A stretch of 64,000 nucleotides of DNA from Pseudomonas sp. ABC1 (GCF_013395055.1 NZ_CP058349.1:1796001-1860000), one strand, 5' to 3'. Shown: positions 53,241 to 62,395, counted from the stretch's first letter. Numbers and translations: made by a program. The notes: generated from the letters alone by a model not told the origin.

Positions 53241-54635
53241 ATGAGCACCGACAAGACCAACCAGTCCTGGGGCGGCCGTTTCAGCGAGCCCGTCGACGCC
53301 TTCGTCGCCCGATTCACCGCCTCCGTCGAGTTCGACAAGCGCCTCTACCGCCACGACATCATGGGCTCCATCGCCCACGCCACCATGTTGGCCAAAGCAG
53401 GCGTGCTGACCGATGCCGAGCGCGACAGCATCATCGCCAACCTGAAGGACATCCAGGCGGAAATCGAGGCCGGCAGCTTCGACTGGCGCATCGACCTGGA
53501 AGACGTGCACATGAACATCGAGGCGCGTCTGACCGACCGCATCGGCGTGGTCGGCAAAAAACTGCACACCGGCCGCTCGCGCAACGACCAGGTGGCCACC
53601 GACATCCGCCTGTGGCTGCGCGACGAGATCGACACCATCCTCGCCGAAATCACCCGCCTGCAGCAGGGCCTGCTGGGCCTGGCGCAAGCCGAGGCCGACA
53701 CCATCATGCCGGGCTTCACCCACCTGCAGACCGCCCAGCCCGTGACCTTCGGCCACCACCTGCTGGCCTGGTTCGAAATGCTCAGCCGTGACTACGAGCG
53801 CCTGGTCGACTGCCGCAAGCGCACCAACCGCATGCCCCTGGGCAGCGCCGCGCTGGCCGGCACCACCTACCCGATCCAGCGCGAGATCACCTGCGAACTG
53901 CTGGGTTTCGAAGCGATTTCCGGCAACTCGCTGGACGGCGTTTCCGACCGCGACTTCGCCATCGAATTCTGCGCCGCCGCCGCACTGGCGATGATGCACC
54001 TGTCGCGCTTCTCCGAAGAGCTGGTGCTGTGGACCAGCGCGCAGTTCCAGTTCATCGACCTGCCCGACCGCTTCTGCACCGGTTCCTCGATCATGCCGCA
54101 GAAGAAGAACCCCGACGTGCCGGAGCTGGTACGCGGCAAGTCTGGTCGCGTGTTCGGCCACCTGAGCGGCCTGCTGACCCTGATGAAAGGCCAGCCGCTG
54201 GCCTACAACAAGGACAACCAGGAAGACAAGGAGCCGCTGTTCGACGCCGCCGACACCCTGCGCGACAGCCTGCGTGCCTTCGCCGACATGGTGCCGGCGA
54301 TCAAGCCCCGGCGCGAAATCATGCGCGAGGCGGCACTGCGCGGCTTCTCCACCGCCACCGACCTGGCCGACTACCTGGTGCGCAAGGGCTTGCCGTTCCG
54401 CGACTGCCACGAGATCGTCGGCCACGCGGTGAAATACGGTGTGGAAAGCGGCAAGGACCTGGCCGAGATGAGCCTGGACGAACTGCGCCGCTTCAGCGAC
54501 CAGATCGGCGACGACGTCTTCGCCGTCCTGACCCTGGAAGGTTCGGTGAACGCCCGCAACCATATCGGCGGCACCGCACCCGCCCAGGTGCGCCTGGCCG
54601 TGGCCCGTGGCCACGAACTGCTGGCGGCACGCTGA
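53241..54635 (+). CDS. argH: Argininosuccinate lyase
   Basis: The 464-residue enzyme cleaves argininosuccinate to arginine and fumarate, the last step of arginine synthesis. QSWGGRFSEP is the family start, and GSSIMPQKKNPD is the fumarase/lyase signature with the catalytic Ser. The ribosome site before ATG 53241 is weak, but start and length are standard. Confidence 0.96.
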   Translation: MSTDKTNQSWGGRFSEPVDAFVARFTASVEFDKRLYRHDIMGSIAHATMLAKAGVLTDAERDSIIANLKDIQAEIEAGSFDWRIDLEDVHMNIEARLTDRIGVVGKKLHTGRSRNDQVATDIRLWLRDEIDTILAEITRLQQGLLGLAQAEADTIMPGFTHLQTAQPVTFGHHLLAWFEMLSRDYERLVDCRKRTNRMPLGSAALAGTTYPIQREITCELLGFEAISGNSLDGVSDRDFAIEFCAAAALAMMHLSRFSEELVLWTSAQFQFIDLPDRFCTGSSIMPQKKNPDVPELVRGKSGRVFGHLSGLLTLMKGQPLAYNKDNQEDKEPLFDAADTLRDSLRAFADMVPAIKPRREIMREAALRGFSTATDLADYLVRKGLPFRDCHEIVGHAVKYGVESGKDLAEMSLDELRRFSDQIGDDVFAVLTLEGSVNARNHIGGTAPAQVRLAVARGHELLAAR

Positions 54636-54646
54636 CCTGTGGTTCG

Positions 54647-54668
54647 ACGCGGGCCTCCCGGCCCGCGT
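54647..54668 (+). terminator. Strong GC hairpin after argH
   Basis: ACGCGGGCC / GGCCCGCGT is a perfect 9-bp stem with a four-base loop, starting 12 bases after the argH stop. No T-run follows. Confidence 0.5.
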
Positions 54669-54745
54669 AGCACCCTCGACCTGTAACGCCGCGCCGGACG
54701 TCTCCGATGCCTGGGTGTCCGGCGCACCATCCCGACGGAGCCGCC

Positions 54746-55225
54746 ATGCCCCTCTCGATCCGCCCCGCTACTTCCGCCGATGCCGCCCTGATCCTGCGCT
54801 TCATCACCGACCTGGCGATCTACGAAAAAGCCGAACATGAAGTGAAGACCGATGTGGCCGGCCTGCAGGCCACGCTGTTCGCCGAGGACGGTCCGGCCAA
54901 CGCGCTGATCGTCGAGCAGGACGGCCAGCCCATCGGCTACGCGGTGTACTTCTACAACTACTCGACCTGGCTCGGCTGCAAGGGGCTGTACCTGGAAGAC
55001 CTCTACATCTCGCCAGAATCACGCGGCAGTGGCGCGGGCAAGGCGACCCTGCAATACCTGGCACGGCTGGCAGTAAGCGAAGGCTGTGGACGCTTCGAAT
55101 GGTCGGTACTGGACTGGAACCAGCCCGCCATCGACTTCTACCAGTCACTCGGCGCCCGCCCCCAGGACGAATGGGTCGGCTATCGCCTGACAGGCGAAGC
55201 CCTGCAGCGCCTTGCCCAGAGCTGA
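54746..55225 (+). CDS. GNAT-family N-acetyltransferase (diamine/spermidine acetyltransferase-like)
   Basis: The 159-residue protein starts at ATG 54746 with GGAG upstream. It has IRPATSADAALILRFI at the start, the acetyl-CoA loop region YISPESRGSGAGKATLQYL and WSVLDWNQPAIDFYQSLGA, as in SSAT-like enzymes that acetylate polyamines or small amines. The substrate cannot be fixed from sequence. Confidence 0.9.
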   Translation: MPLSIRPATSADAALILRFITDLAIYEKAEHEVKTDVAGLQATLFAEDGPANALIVEQDGQPIGYAVYFYNYSTWLGCKGLYLEDLYISPESRGSGAGKATLQYLARLAVSEGCGRFEWSVLDWNQPAIDFYQSLGARPQDEWVGYRLTGEALQRLAQS

Positions 55226-55239
55226 GGGCCGGACGGACC

Positions 55240-55914
55240 TCAGCGGGCGAGCCTGGCCTTCATAAGGGCCACGGTGGCCTCCCGTGATGCGTCGCGCTCG
55301 GCGGCGATACGCTGCACGTTGGGGTTCTCGCCCAGGCGCTGCAACAACGCCCGGGCCTCGGGCAGCTCCTGCAACAGGTCGAGACCGAACAGCTTATGCG
55401 CCACATGCGCCGCCAGTGGCAGGCTGTAGAGCAGGTAAATGTCCGCCAGCGTGAACTGCTCGCCCGCCACGAAAGGCGCAAAGCGCGCCTGGCGCCTGAG
55501 CGCCGCGATACCCGCCGGCAGCTCGATCCGGGCGACATCCTTGATGGCATCCGCGACAGTACCGCCGAAGAAGGCCTCCGGGTAACAACTGCGTGCTGGC
55601 AGTTCCAGATAAAGCTCGATGGTGCGCGCCAGGGAGCGTACCTGCGCACGCTCGAACGCGTTGTCCGGCAGGAGTGGCTGGCCACCCTGGCTGTCCTCCA
55701 GGTACTCGAGGATCGCCGCGGTTTCCGTGAGGAATCCCTGTGGCGTCTCCAGTATCGGCACCTTGCGGCGCGGGCTGATGGCCTTGAAACCGGCAGGAGG
55801 CGTCGTCAGTACATTGACCTCCTCGAACGGCAGGGCTTTCTCCAGCAGCGCCAGCTTGACCATGTTGTAGTAATTGCTCAGGGCGAAACCGTGCAGCTTC
55901 AGCATGGAGGACAT
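55240..55914 (-). CDS. Glutathione S-transferase family protein
   Basis: The 224-residue protein has a thioredoxin-like N-domain (MLKLHGFALSNYYNMVKLAL, RRKVPILETPQGFLTETAAILEYLE) with the cis-Pro and the E-T/S pair that bind glutathione, and a helical C-domain (GEQFTLADIYLLYSLPLA). It is convergent with the acetyltransferase gene. Role unknown. Confidence 0.9.
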   Translation of the reverse strand: MSSMLKLHGFALSNYYNMVKLALLEKALPFEEVNVLTTPPAGFKAISPRRKVPILETPQGFLTETAAILEYLEDSQGGQPLLPDNAFERAQVRSLARTIELYLELPARSCYPEAFFGGTVADAIKDVARIELPAGIAALRRQARFAPFVAGEQFTLADIYLLYSLPLAAHVAHKLFGLDLLQELPEARALLQRLGENPNVQRIAAERDASREATVALMKARLAR

Positions 55915-56015
55915 CCGTCATCGTCGGGGAGACTCCTTGTACCCCAGAAGCGGGTGGCTGCCCAGCCCCGGCCATCTGTGCCAGACTCCTGGCAACGCAC
56001 CGCACGGAATACCCG

Positions 56016-56291
56016 ATGAACACGCACGACGATGAAGAACAGTTCGCCCAGGACACACTGATCCAGGCCATTGAAAATCAACTGGAAGCTGATGAGCCAC
56101 CCGCCGTGCGAGCCGTGCTCAACAAGCTCACGCTGGTGGGGTACGAGCGCGAAGAGAGCCTGCACCTGATGGCACTGGCGCTGGCCGATGAAATCAACCA
56201 TATGCTCGAAAAGCAGCGCCCTTTCGATGGCGCCCGCTACGAAGAATTGCTGCGCAATCTGCCTGATCTACCCGAACCGCACGACGCCTGA
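56016..56291 (+). CDS. Conserved hypothetical protein, 91 residues
   Basis: An acidic, helical, soluble protein (EQFAQDTLIQAIENQLEADEPPAVRAVLNKL). I do not recognise a named domain. Coding is supported by GC-rich third positions, the clean ATG and the sensible spacing to the next gene. Short acidic proteins like this are widespread in Pseudomonas. Confidence 0.75.
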   Translation: MNTHDDEEQFAQDTLIQAIENQLEADEPPAVRAVLNKLTLVGYEREESLHLMALALADEINHMLEKQRPFDGARYEELLRNLPDLPEPHDA

Positions 56292-56341
56292 AAAAAGCGT
56301 ATTCTGGCCCGAACACACAAGAACGAAGGAAAGGAAAACAC

Positions 56342-56587
56342 ATGGCCTACACCCCCGAAAGAACCGCCGAACTGGAAATCCTCGGCCTGTTCAACCTGGA
56401 TAGCGCCCAGGAGGGCCTGAAGATCCACAAGGACGCATCGTCCCATCTGATCGACGCCGCACAGCGGTTGTATGAGAAAGGCCTGACGACGCAAACCGAT
56501 GGTGGCTACCTGACCAGCCTTGGCCGCGATGCGGCTGAACATGCCCAGGCGCTGCTGTTGATCCTGTCCTCGAAACAAGGTGCATAA
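56342..56587 (+). CDS. TIGR02647-family small protein
   Basis: An 81-residue protein with the phrases ELEILGLFNLDSAQEGLKIH and LYEKGLTTQTDGGYLTSLGRDAAEHAQ, which I recognise as the TIGR02647 family of gammaproteobacteria. AAGGAAAGG precedes the ATG. It may have a winged-helix-like fold. No function is established. Confidence 0.85.
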   Translation: MAYTPERTAELEILGLFNLDSAQEGLKIHKDASSHLIDAAQRLYEKGLTTQTDGGYLTSLGRDAAEHAQALLLILSSKQGA

Positions 56588-56608
56588 GCACGAGGCAAGC
56601 GATACAGG

Positions 56609-56629
56609 AACCGGACCTTGCGTCCGGTT
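56609..56629. terminator. Bidirectional hairpin between convergent genes
   Basis: AACCGGAC / GTCCGGTT, a perfect 8-bp stem with a five-base loop, between the TIGR02647 gene and the minus-strand gene; TTTC and later TTTCTTC follow on the plus strand. Confidence 0.6.
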
Positions 56630-56995
56630 TCAGCGTTTCTTCAAGTAGCGCGTCAATCCCTGGAACCACAGCACCAGCGCCGGATTGCCGTTGACCTTGA
56701 TGTGCTGGTCCTGGATGCCCTGCATGAAGGCCAGTTGCTTGTTCTTCGCCTGCAAGGTAGCGAAACCGTAGGATGCATCGCGAAACCCCAGGGAAAACGC
56801 AGGATCGTCGCCACGGCCGGAACGGCTGCTGATACGCTGCGCCTTGACGGTGAAATGACGTGCCACCTTGCCGTCGAGCGTATAGAGATCGAAGCTCAGG
56901 TCCTTGCCCGCCAGCTCCTGCTGCATCTCCGGGTTATTGCGGCTGGCTCTGGCCAGCAACAGCCCCAGCGCCCAGAGCAGAAAACGGAACTTCAT
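56630..56995 (-). CDS. Conserved hypothetical membrane-anchored protein
   Basis: 121 residues with an N-terminal hydrophobic segment (FRFLLWALGLLLARAS) and a soluble part (DLSFDLYTLDGKVARHFTVKAQRISSR, LAFMQGIQDQHIKVNGNPALVLWFQGLTRYLKK). The second half has a faint look of a sterol-carrier (SCP2-like) domain. I cannot name it with confidence. It lies between the HU gene and a terminator. Confidence 0.75.
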   Translation of the reverse strand: MKFRFLLWALGLLLARASRNNPEMQQELAGKDLSFDLYTLDGKVARHFTVKAQRISSRSGRGDDPAFSLGFRDASYGFATLQAKNKQLAFMQGIQDQHIKVNGNPALVLWFQGLTRYLKKR

Positions 56996-57017
56996 ACCAA
57001 CCCTCCCCAATTCAAAG

Positions 57018-57061
57018 GCCCGGAGCGGGCAGACCGTTGAAATCGGCTACCGGCTCCGGGC
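57018..57061 (-). terminator. Hairpin downstream of the HU gene
   Basis: GCCCGGAGC / GCTCCGGGC, a 9-bp stem with a long loop, followed on the minus strand by CTTTGAATT. It sits nine bases after the HU stop. Confidence 0.45.
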
Positions 57062-57069
57062 ACAACGCT

Positions 57070-57342
57070 TCAGCCGATGGCGTCCTTGAGCAGCTTGCCT
57101 GGCTTGAAGGCTACGGTATTGCTCGCCTTGATGGTCACCGGCTCGCCGGTCTGGGGGTTCTTGCCAGTGCGGGCGCCACGGTGACGCTGCACGAAGGTGC
57201 CGAAACCGACCAGGGTCACACTGTCCTTGCGGCCCAGGGCCTGGGTGATTTCATCGAGGATGGAGTTCAGGACACGGTTGGCCTGATCTTTGTTCAAATC
57301 GGCCTTTTCGGCGATGACCGCCGCGAGTTCCGGTTTACGCAT
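57070..57342 (-). CDS. HU-family DNA-binding protein
   Basis: The 90-residue protein starts MRKPELAAVIAEKADLNKDQ and carries the HU signature GFGTFVQRHRGARTGKNPQTG, whose arm inserts into the DNA minor groove. Pseudomonas has several HU paralogues; the one next to rubredoxin reductase is a usual member of this neighbourhood. Confidence 0.94.
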   Translation of the reverse strand: MRKPELAAVIAEKADLNKDQANRVLNSILDEITQALGRKDSVTLVGFGTFVQRHRGARTGKNPQTGEPVTIKASNTVAFKPGKLLKDAIG

Positions 57343-57535
57343 GGATGGATAGCCTCTGAGACATTCTTGTTGTTGTGTCCACTGCTGGCAAACAGCAGCA
57401 TTTAAGGCGCTACGACGGGCGTTGACCGCCGCAGACGTCCTGAGAATGGCACGACACTCACGGTCGCGCCAGCCCAAAAACGCAGCCAGGCCGCTTCGTG
57501 AGCGGCGTCTAATCCCTTGGTCGAAGATAATCCGG

Positions 57536-58687
57536 TCAATCCGCCATGAGCGGCGGCAGCAGCGGGGTCAACGCCTGCCGTGCCTGCGTTGCCTGGCCGC
57601 ACAAGGCATAGCCAAGCAGCAGACCGCCATCGTCGAGGTACAGCGCGCGGATATCATCGCCGTTTCCCGTGACCTGCCAATGCCCCGCCGCCGCTGCGGC
57701 AGGGGGCGCGACGACCAGGGCGCAGGCGGGCGTCTTCACCGTCACCGGCATCACCCCGTAGCGCACCGCGCTCGGCTCGCCCGCCAGGGTGCTGGCCAGC
57801 GCACGCGCAGCGGCCATCAGCGGCATGACGTAAAGCAGGCTGTGCCCGTCCACCTCGGCACAGTCGCCCAATGCGTGGATATTCGGCTGCGAGGTACGCA
57901 GCCAGCGGTCAACCACGACGCCTCGGGCCACCGACAACCCCGCCGCCTGCGCCAATGCCGTACGTGGGCGCAGGCCCACGGCACTGAGGACAATGTCGCA
58001 AGCCAGGGTACGGCCATCGGACAGGCGCGCCAGCCGCTCACCACTCTGGCGTTGCAGATGCTCCACCACCGCACCGCAGTGGAACAGCACGCCCGTGCGC
58101 TCCAGGGCGCCCTGCACGGCACTCGCCACCTCGCCCGGCAACAGGCCGGGCATGATCTGGCGTGCAGGCGACACCACCTCGACACGATGCCCGGACAGCG
58201 CCAGGTCGTTGGCAAACTCGCAGCCAATCAGCCCCGCCCCCATGATCAGAATGCGCGAAGGGCCACGAATGGCCTGTTGCAAACGACGGTAGTCCGCCAG
58301 GTCGTTCACCGTGAAAATCGCATCGCTGCCATCACCACCGAGCGAAGCCCGGACCGGCTCAGCCCCCAGGGCCAGGACCAGGTCGCGATAGGAGATCGCC
58401 TCGTCGCCGAGCCAGATACGCCTGGCCTGCGGTTCCAGGCGTGTGACCTGGGTGCGGGTACGGACCTCGGCCGCCAGTTGCTCAGCCATTCGCTGCGCAC
58501 TGGCGGTGACCATGGCGTCGGCATCCTTGCCCTTGCCAAAGCCCGTGGAAAGCATCGGCTTCGAATAGCACTCGCCGTCGTCGGCACTGATCAGGAGCAG
58601 CGGCGTCGTCTGGTCCCGTTTGCGGAACTCGCGCGCCAGGGTATAGCCAGCCAGCCCTGTACCGACAATCACCAGAGGGTCGCTCAT
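57536..58687 (-). CDS. rubB: Rubredoxin-NAD(+) reductase (FAD)
   Basis: The 383-residue flavoprotein has the FAD loop IVGTGLAGYTLAREF, the NAD loop ILIMGAGLIGCEFANDLALSG and the late FAD motif NIHALGDCAEVDG. It passes electrons from NADH to rubredoxin, which is coded 11 bases upstream. These carriers can feed membrane di-iron hydroxylases, and a desaturase-like gene lies about 3 kb away. Confidence 0.94.
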   Translation of the reverse strand: MSDPLVIVGTGLAGYTLAREFRKRDQTTPLLLISADDGECYSKPMLSTGFGKGKDADAMVTASAQRMAEQLAAEVRTRTQVTRLEPQARRIWLGDEAISYRDLVLALGAEPVRASLGGDGSDAIFTVNDLADYRRLQQAIRGPSRILIMGAGLIGCEFANDLALSGHRVEVVSPARQIMPGLLPGEVASAVQGALERTGVLFHCGAVVEHLQRQSGERLARLSDGRTLACDIVLSAVGLRPRTALAQAAGLSVARGVVVDRWLRTSQPNIHALGDCAEVDGHSLLYVMPLMAAARALASTLAGEPSAVRYGVMPVTVKTPACALVVAPPAAAAAGHWQVTGNGDDIRALYLDDGGLLLGYALCGQATQARQALTPLLPPLMAD

Positions 58688-58698
58688 CCAACGCCCCC

Positions 58699-58866
58699 TC
58701 AGTCCAGCCGGATCATTTCGAAGTCGTCCTTGCCGACGCCACAATCAGGGCACAGCCAGTCCTGCGGGACGTCCTCCCAGCGCGTGCCGGCGGCGATGCC
58801 CTCATCCGGCAGACCAAGCGCCTCGTCGTAGATAAAACCGCACACGATACATTGCCACTTGCTCAT
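58699..58866 (-). CDS. rubA: Rubredoxin
   Basis: The 55-residue protein has the two CxxCG iron knuckles (CIVCGFIYDE and CPDCGVGKDDFE) and the conserved W in MSKWQC. One-electron carrier paired with the adjacent reductase. The 58-base gap to the ABC ATPase stop (58925) leaves open whether transcription reads through from the riboswitch operon. Confidence 0.96.
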   Translation of the reverse strand: MSKWQCIVCGFIYDEALGLPDEGIAAGTRWEDVPQDWLCPDCGVGKDDFEMIRLD

Positions 58867-58924
58867 CACTGCCCCTCTACCGGCCCGCCAGGCCGGACTG
58901 ATGTTTCCGAGTCGCCCGAACCGC

Positions 58925-59764
58925 TCATACCTGCGGCCCGGAACCCAGTTTCTGCAACATGTCCAACTCCGAGCGCATACCCGAGGTCTCACGGATACGG
59001 CCAAGAATCTCGCGTTTGAGCGCCAGGAAATCCGCGGAAAGCTTCATGTCCTGATGCCGTTCGGCAGGCAGCGGCACCTCATACTGACTGTCGATCCGGC
59101 CTGGGCGCGGGGCCATCAGCACGATGCGCGTGCCCAGGTAGATCGCCTCGTCCACGTCATGGGTGACGAAAACGATCGTGCTCTTCTCCAGCCGGTGCAC
59201 GTGGCGGATCAGGTCGTGCATGACCTCGCGGGTCTGGGCATCCAGCGCGCCGAAAGGCTCGTCCATCAGCAGGATGTCCGGCTTGCCCATCAGCGCCCTG
59301 GCAATCGCCACACGCTGCTGCATACCGCCGGAAAGCTGGCTGGGGTACGCATCGGCAAAAGGCTCCAGCCCCATCAGGCCAAGCAGTGCCCAGGCCCGGC
59401 CATCCGCCGTCTCGATGTCGCCATCGTGTCGCACGGTGTCGGAAACCACCTTGAGGCGGCGCGAAAACTTGATGTTCTGCATCACGGTCAGCCAGGGATA
59501 GAGGCTGTAATGCTGGAACACCATGGCCCGCTCTCGGCCAGGACCGGTAAGCGGCTGCCCACCCAGGAGCAATTGCCCGCTGCTGTGGCTTTCCAGCCCG
59601 GCGATGATGCGCAGCAGGGTCGACTTGCCGCAGCCGGAGGCACCGACGAAGGTCACGAACTCGTTATCGCGGATGTCCAGGTCGATGCCACGCAAGGCCT
59701 CGATGCTCTTCCCTCGCCCCTGGAACGACTTGCCCAGCCCCTTGATATTGATGGGTGCGGCCAT
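58925..59764 (-). CDS. ABC transporter ATPase, nitrate/taurine/guanidine-type
   Basis: The 279-residue ATPase has Walker A GASGCGKST, signature LSGGMQQRVAIARAL and Walker B ILLMDEPFGALD. It belongs to the SsuB/TauB/NrtD group that energises importers for small anions or amines. It is the last gene of the operon headed by a ykkC-type riboswitch, three bases after the permease stop. Confidence 0.94.
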   Translation of the reverse strand: MAAPINIKGLGKSFQGRGKSIEALRGIDLDIRDNEFVTFVGASGCGKSTLLRIIAGLESHSSGQLLLGGQPLTGPGRERAMVFQHYSLYPWLTVMQNIKFSRRLKVVSDTVRHDGDIETADGRAWALLGLMGLEPFADAYPSQLSGGMQQRVAIARALMGKPDILLMDEPFGALDAQTREVMHDLIRHVHRLEKSTIVFVTHDVDEAIYLGTRIVLMAPRPGRIDSQYEVPLPAERHQDMKLSADFLALKREILGRIRETSGMRSELDMLQKLGSGPQV

Positions 59765-59767
59765 GAC

Positions 59768-60595
59768 TCACCTCTTCTGCCAGTGGAAAGCGCGACGCCC
59801 GACCCAGCGAAACAACTGGTCGGTCAACAGGCCGATCAAGCCGATCAGCAAGATGCCGGCGAAGATCGTGTCGATCTGCATGTAGCGCTGGGCGCGCAGG
59901 ATGGCGTAGCCCAGGCCGGAACTGGCCGCGACCAGTTCCGCCACCACCAGGTAGGTCCATGCCCAGCCACAGGTAATGCGCAGGGTGTCCCAGAGAGCCG
60001 GCCCCGCCGAGCGCCAGATCACCCACTGGATGATTTCCCCACGGTTGGCGCCCATGGTCTGGGCGGCCTCGATCTGCGCCATCGGCACCCGGCGCACGTC
60101 CTCGGCCACCATCAGCGTCATCTGGAAGAACGTGCCGATGAAAATGATCAGCACCTTCGAGCCTTCGTCGATCCCGACCCACAGCATGATCAGCGGAATG
60201 AAAGCCACCGCCGGCATGTAGCGGATGAAATCCAGCAGCGGTTCGAGCAGCGCTTGCACCGGCTTGTAGGTGCCCAGGTAAAGGCCCAATGGCAACGCGA
60301 ACAGCGCGGCCAGGCCGAAGCCCGCCATGACCCGGTAGACACTGATGGCGGCATCCGTCAGCAATGTGCCTTCCAGCGCCCAGTGCCCGATACGTGCGAG
60401 TACCGCCTCGGGGGTTGGCATGAACAGGGGATCGGACAACCCCAGCACACTGGTACACAACCACCACAACAGCAGCGGAATGCTGAGCCCGCAGACGGCC
60501 AGCCAGCCCACTTGCCGCGAGGACAGCTCACCACGGATACGCCACCAGCGGTGGCGCGGCAGCACCGTGACAGCATGCGCAGTGACACTATTCAT
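59768..60595 (-). CDS. ABC transporter permease (SsuC/TauC-like)
   Basis: I choose ATG 60595 because GGAGG lies eight bases upstream; it gives 275 residues with about six membrane helices. The EAA-type loop reads EAAQTMGANRGEIIQWV. It partners the ATPase and the periplasmic protein of the same operon. Confidence 0.92.
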   Translation of the reverse strand: MNSVTAHAVTVLPRHRWWRIRGELSSRQVGWLAVCGLSIPLLLWWLCTSVLGLSDPLFMPTPEAVLARIGHWALEGTLLTDAAISVYRVMAGFGLAALFALPLGLYLGTYKPVQALLEPLLDFIRYMPAVAFIPLIMLWVGIDEGSKVLIIFIGTFFQMTLMVAEDVRRVPMAQIEAAQTMGANRGEIIQWVIWRSAGPALWDTLRITCGWAWTYLVVAELVAASSGLGYAILRAQRYMQIDTIFAGILLIGLIGLLTDQLFRWVGRRAFHWQKR

Positions 60596-60609
60596 ACGCT
60601 CGCCTCCAG

Positions 60610-61374
60610 TCATACGCCCGCCTCCAGCGCCAGCGACGGCAAGGGGGCCAGCGTCCAACCGCTGACCGGTGGCTGCGCCCCCAGCCCGGCCAGCCGCGCG
60701 CCCCCGATGCTCGGCAGGTCTTCACCGCATCCTTCCAGCAACACCTGGCCAACACGGCCAGGCAGGCTGGAGAGAAGGATGCTCCAGGGCGAACCACCGC
60801 CCTGGATACGCCCAAAGGAAAACTCGCAGTCCAGCAAAGCGTCGCGCCCGGCCTCGTCCAGCCGCGCCAGTTGTTCGCTCAACGGGCCGCCGCCCGCCAG
60901 CACGCCGGAGCGCTCTGCCGCGAACAGAAACCAGTCGCCAGCCCGCAACAGGCATGCCTGGCGACCCTCCGCCACCAGCCATAGCGCCTGGTGCCCGCCG
61001 CGCGAATCGGGCAGGCGCTGCCAGATTTCAAGGTAGCTGCCATCCAGGGCGGTCTCGTGCACTTCATCGTCGTCGACGAAACGCATGGTGCCGATATCCG
61101 CCGGACCGGGTGGCTGGTAGTCCAGCAGCCGGTGCCATTGGCAGCGCTCGCCCACGACCCGGGTAATACCGGCAAAGGCCACGATGTCGCTACGCGAGCG
61201 CCAGTCCGGCGCTGGCGCCTGGGGGATGCGCAGGTCGCCATGCAGCACGTCGGTCTGAACCCAGAATACGGGGGTCGTACGGTCCTCCAGGCCATCGGCG
61301 GTACGCAGCAGCGTGCGCTGCCAGACACCGCGATAGCGCTCGGGAACGGCCTTGCAATCTGCCTCAGTGCTCAT
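60610..61374 (-). CDS. Unknown conserved protein (HRI1-like?) in the riboswitch operon
   Basis: The 254-residue soluble protein starts at ATG 61374 (GAGGGGG upstream). PERYRGVWQRTLLRTADGLED, TPVFWVQTDVLHGDLRIP and GTMRFVDDDEVHETALDGSYLEIW suggest a beta-barrel of the HRI1 type, which I offer tentatively from memory. There are no catalytic motifs I can name. Its position between a desaturase-like enzyme and an ABC permease, all behind one riboswitch, points to a role in handling the imported compound. Confidence 0.8.
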   Translation of the reverse strand: MSTEADCKAVPERYRGVWQRTLLRTADGLEDRTTPVFWVQTDVLHGDLRIPQAPAPDWRSRSDIVAFAGITRVVGERCQWHRLLDYQPPGPADIGTMRFVDDDEVHETALDGSYLEIWQRLPDSRGGHQALWLVAEGRQACLLRAGDWFLFAAERSGVLAGGGPLSEQLARLDEAGRDALLDCEFSFGRIQGGGSPWSILLSSLPGRVGQVLLEGCGEDLPSIGGARLAGLGAQPPVSGWTLAPLPSLALEAGV

Positions 61375-61384
61375 GCCCACCCCC

Positions 61385-62395
61385 TCACAACACGGCCAGG
61401 AAGGAAAGCCCCACCGCGCCATAGAAACGCTCGGTGCGCTGCGGCCCGTCCTGCAGGCTGCCGTAGTCCTCGCTGAAGACACGGTGCGTACGGTAACGGT
61501 GGTAGTTGCCGATCAACTCGCGCATCGGGATGACCTGCGCATAATCCTCGCCGAACAATTGCGCATGCAGGGCAGGCAACCGATACCAGGGGGCCACAGG
61601 CTTGTCGTGATGCGCATTGTGATAAGTGAAGTTCAGGAACAGCAGGTTGAGCGCCGGCCAGCGACTGGAGACCAGGTTGCTGAATGTATTGCCCTGCTCG
61701 TAGTCACGGTCGCCCTTGTGCGGCAGCTCCAGCTTGCCCTCGATCAGTTGCTCGACGACCTCGTAGGTGTGCTGGTGCATATCGGCCAGCCGCAGTACAC
61801 AGACCATCAGCATCCAGGCCAGCGCATAGAGCACCAGGGCCAGGGGCGACAGCCAGCCGAGCAGCGCGAACAGGGCGCTGCGCACGACGAACAGCGTCAG
61901 CACCTTGCCGCGTCGGGCGCGGTGACTGGGCTCTTCGCTGAAGAACGGCATCAGCATGACCATGTAGTGGATCATCAGGTCCACCGCCGGGATGTGCGCC
62001 CACTCCAGTGCCAGCACCAGCTTCTGCACCCAGCGCGGCCGACGCAGCAGGAAGCTGCGCGGATCGAAGCTGATGACATCGGCATTGTCCACGTGATGGC
62101 GCATGTGTTTCTTGCGCATGGTCTGGAAGTCCTGGTAGCAGGACCCCGTCAACCAGCCGAAGAACTCACCGACCCGCTCGTTGGTCACCGCACTGGCGAA
62201 GATCGTGCCATGGGCGAACTCGTGGATCAGGAATGCGGCGATGATCATGCCGTGGGCCAGCAACAGCGTGCCCAGCAGGTTCAGCGCCAGATGGGGCGAC
62301 AGCAGCAGCGCCAGGCCGCCGCCATAGGTCAGTACCGCGTACCCCATCGCCAGGGTATTGGGCAGCGTGCCATCGGGGTATCGAAACAGGGCCAT
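61385..62395 (-). CDS. Membrane fatty-acid-desaturase-fold di-iron oxygenase
   Basis: The 336-residue protein has several membrane helices and the three histidine boxes of the desaturase/hydroxylase superfamily: HEFAH (58-62), HMRHH (97-101) and HNAHH (259-263), plus HQH at 207-209. All ligands for a di-iron centre seem present. Members hydroxylate or desaturate hydrocarbons and other small molecules using electrons from rubredoxin or ferredoxin. In an operon with an importer and a guanidine-class riboswitch, a soluble nitrogen compound is a more likely substrate than a fatty acid, but this is inference. Confidence 0.9.
   Translation of the reverse strand: MALFRYPDGTLPNTLAMGYAVLTYGGGLALLLSPHLALNLLGTLLLAHGMIIAAFLIHEFAHGTIFASAVTNERVGEFFGWLTGSCYQDFQTMRKKHMRHHVDNADVISFDPRSFLLRRPRWVQKLVLALEWAHIPAVDLMIHYMVMLMPFFSEEPSHRARRGKVLTLFVVRSALFALLGWLSPLALVLYALAWMLMVCVLRLADMHQHTYEVVEQLIEGKLELPHKGDRDYEQGNTFSNLVSSRWPALNLLFLNFTYHNAHHDKPVAPWYRLPALHAQLFGEDYAQVIPMRELIGNYHRYRTHRVFSEDYGSLQDGPQRTERFYGAVGLSFLAVL

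Noticed and set aside
52959..54614. Long minus-strand open frame opposite argH, considered as a possible algZ
   Set aside because: Its translation is His/Gly/Val-rich shadow text of argH with no kinase motifs or membrane segments. argH itself is unmistakable.
59163..59501. Plus-strand frames within the ABC transporter region
   Set aside because: They are shadows of the ATPase and permease genes, both of which carry complete motifs on the minus strand.
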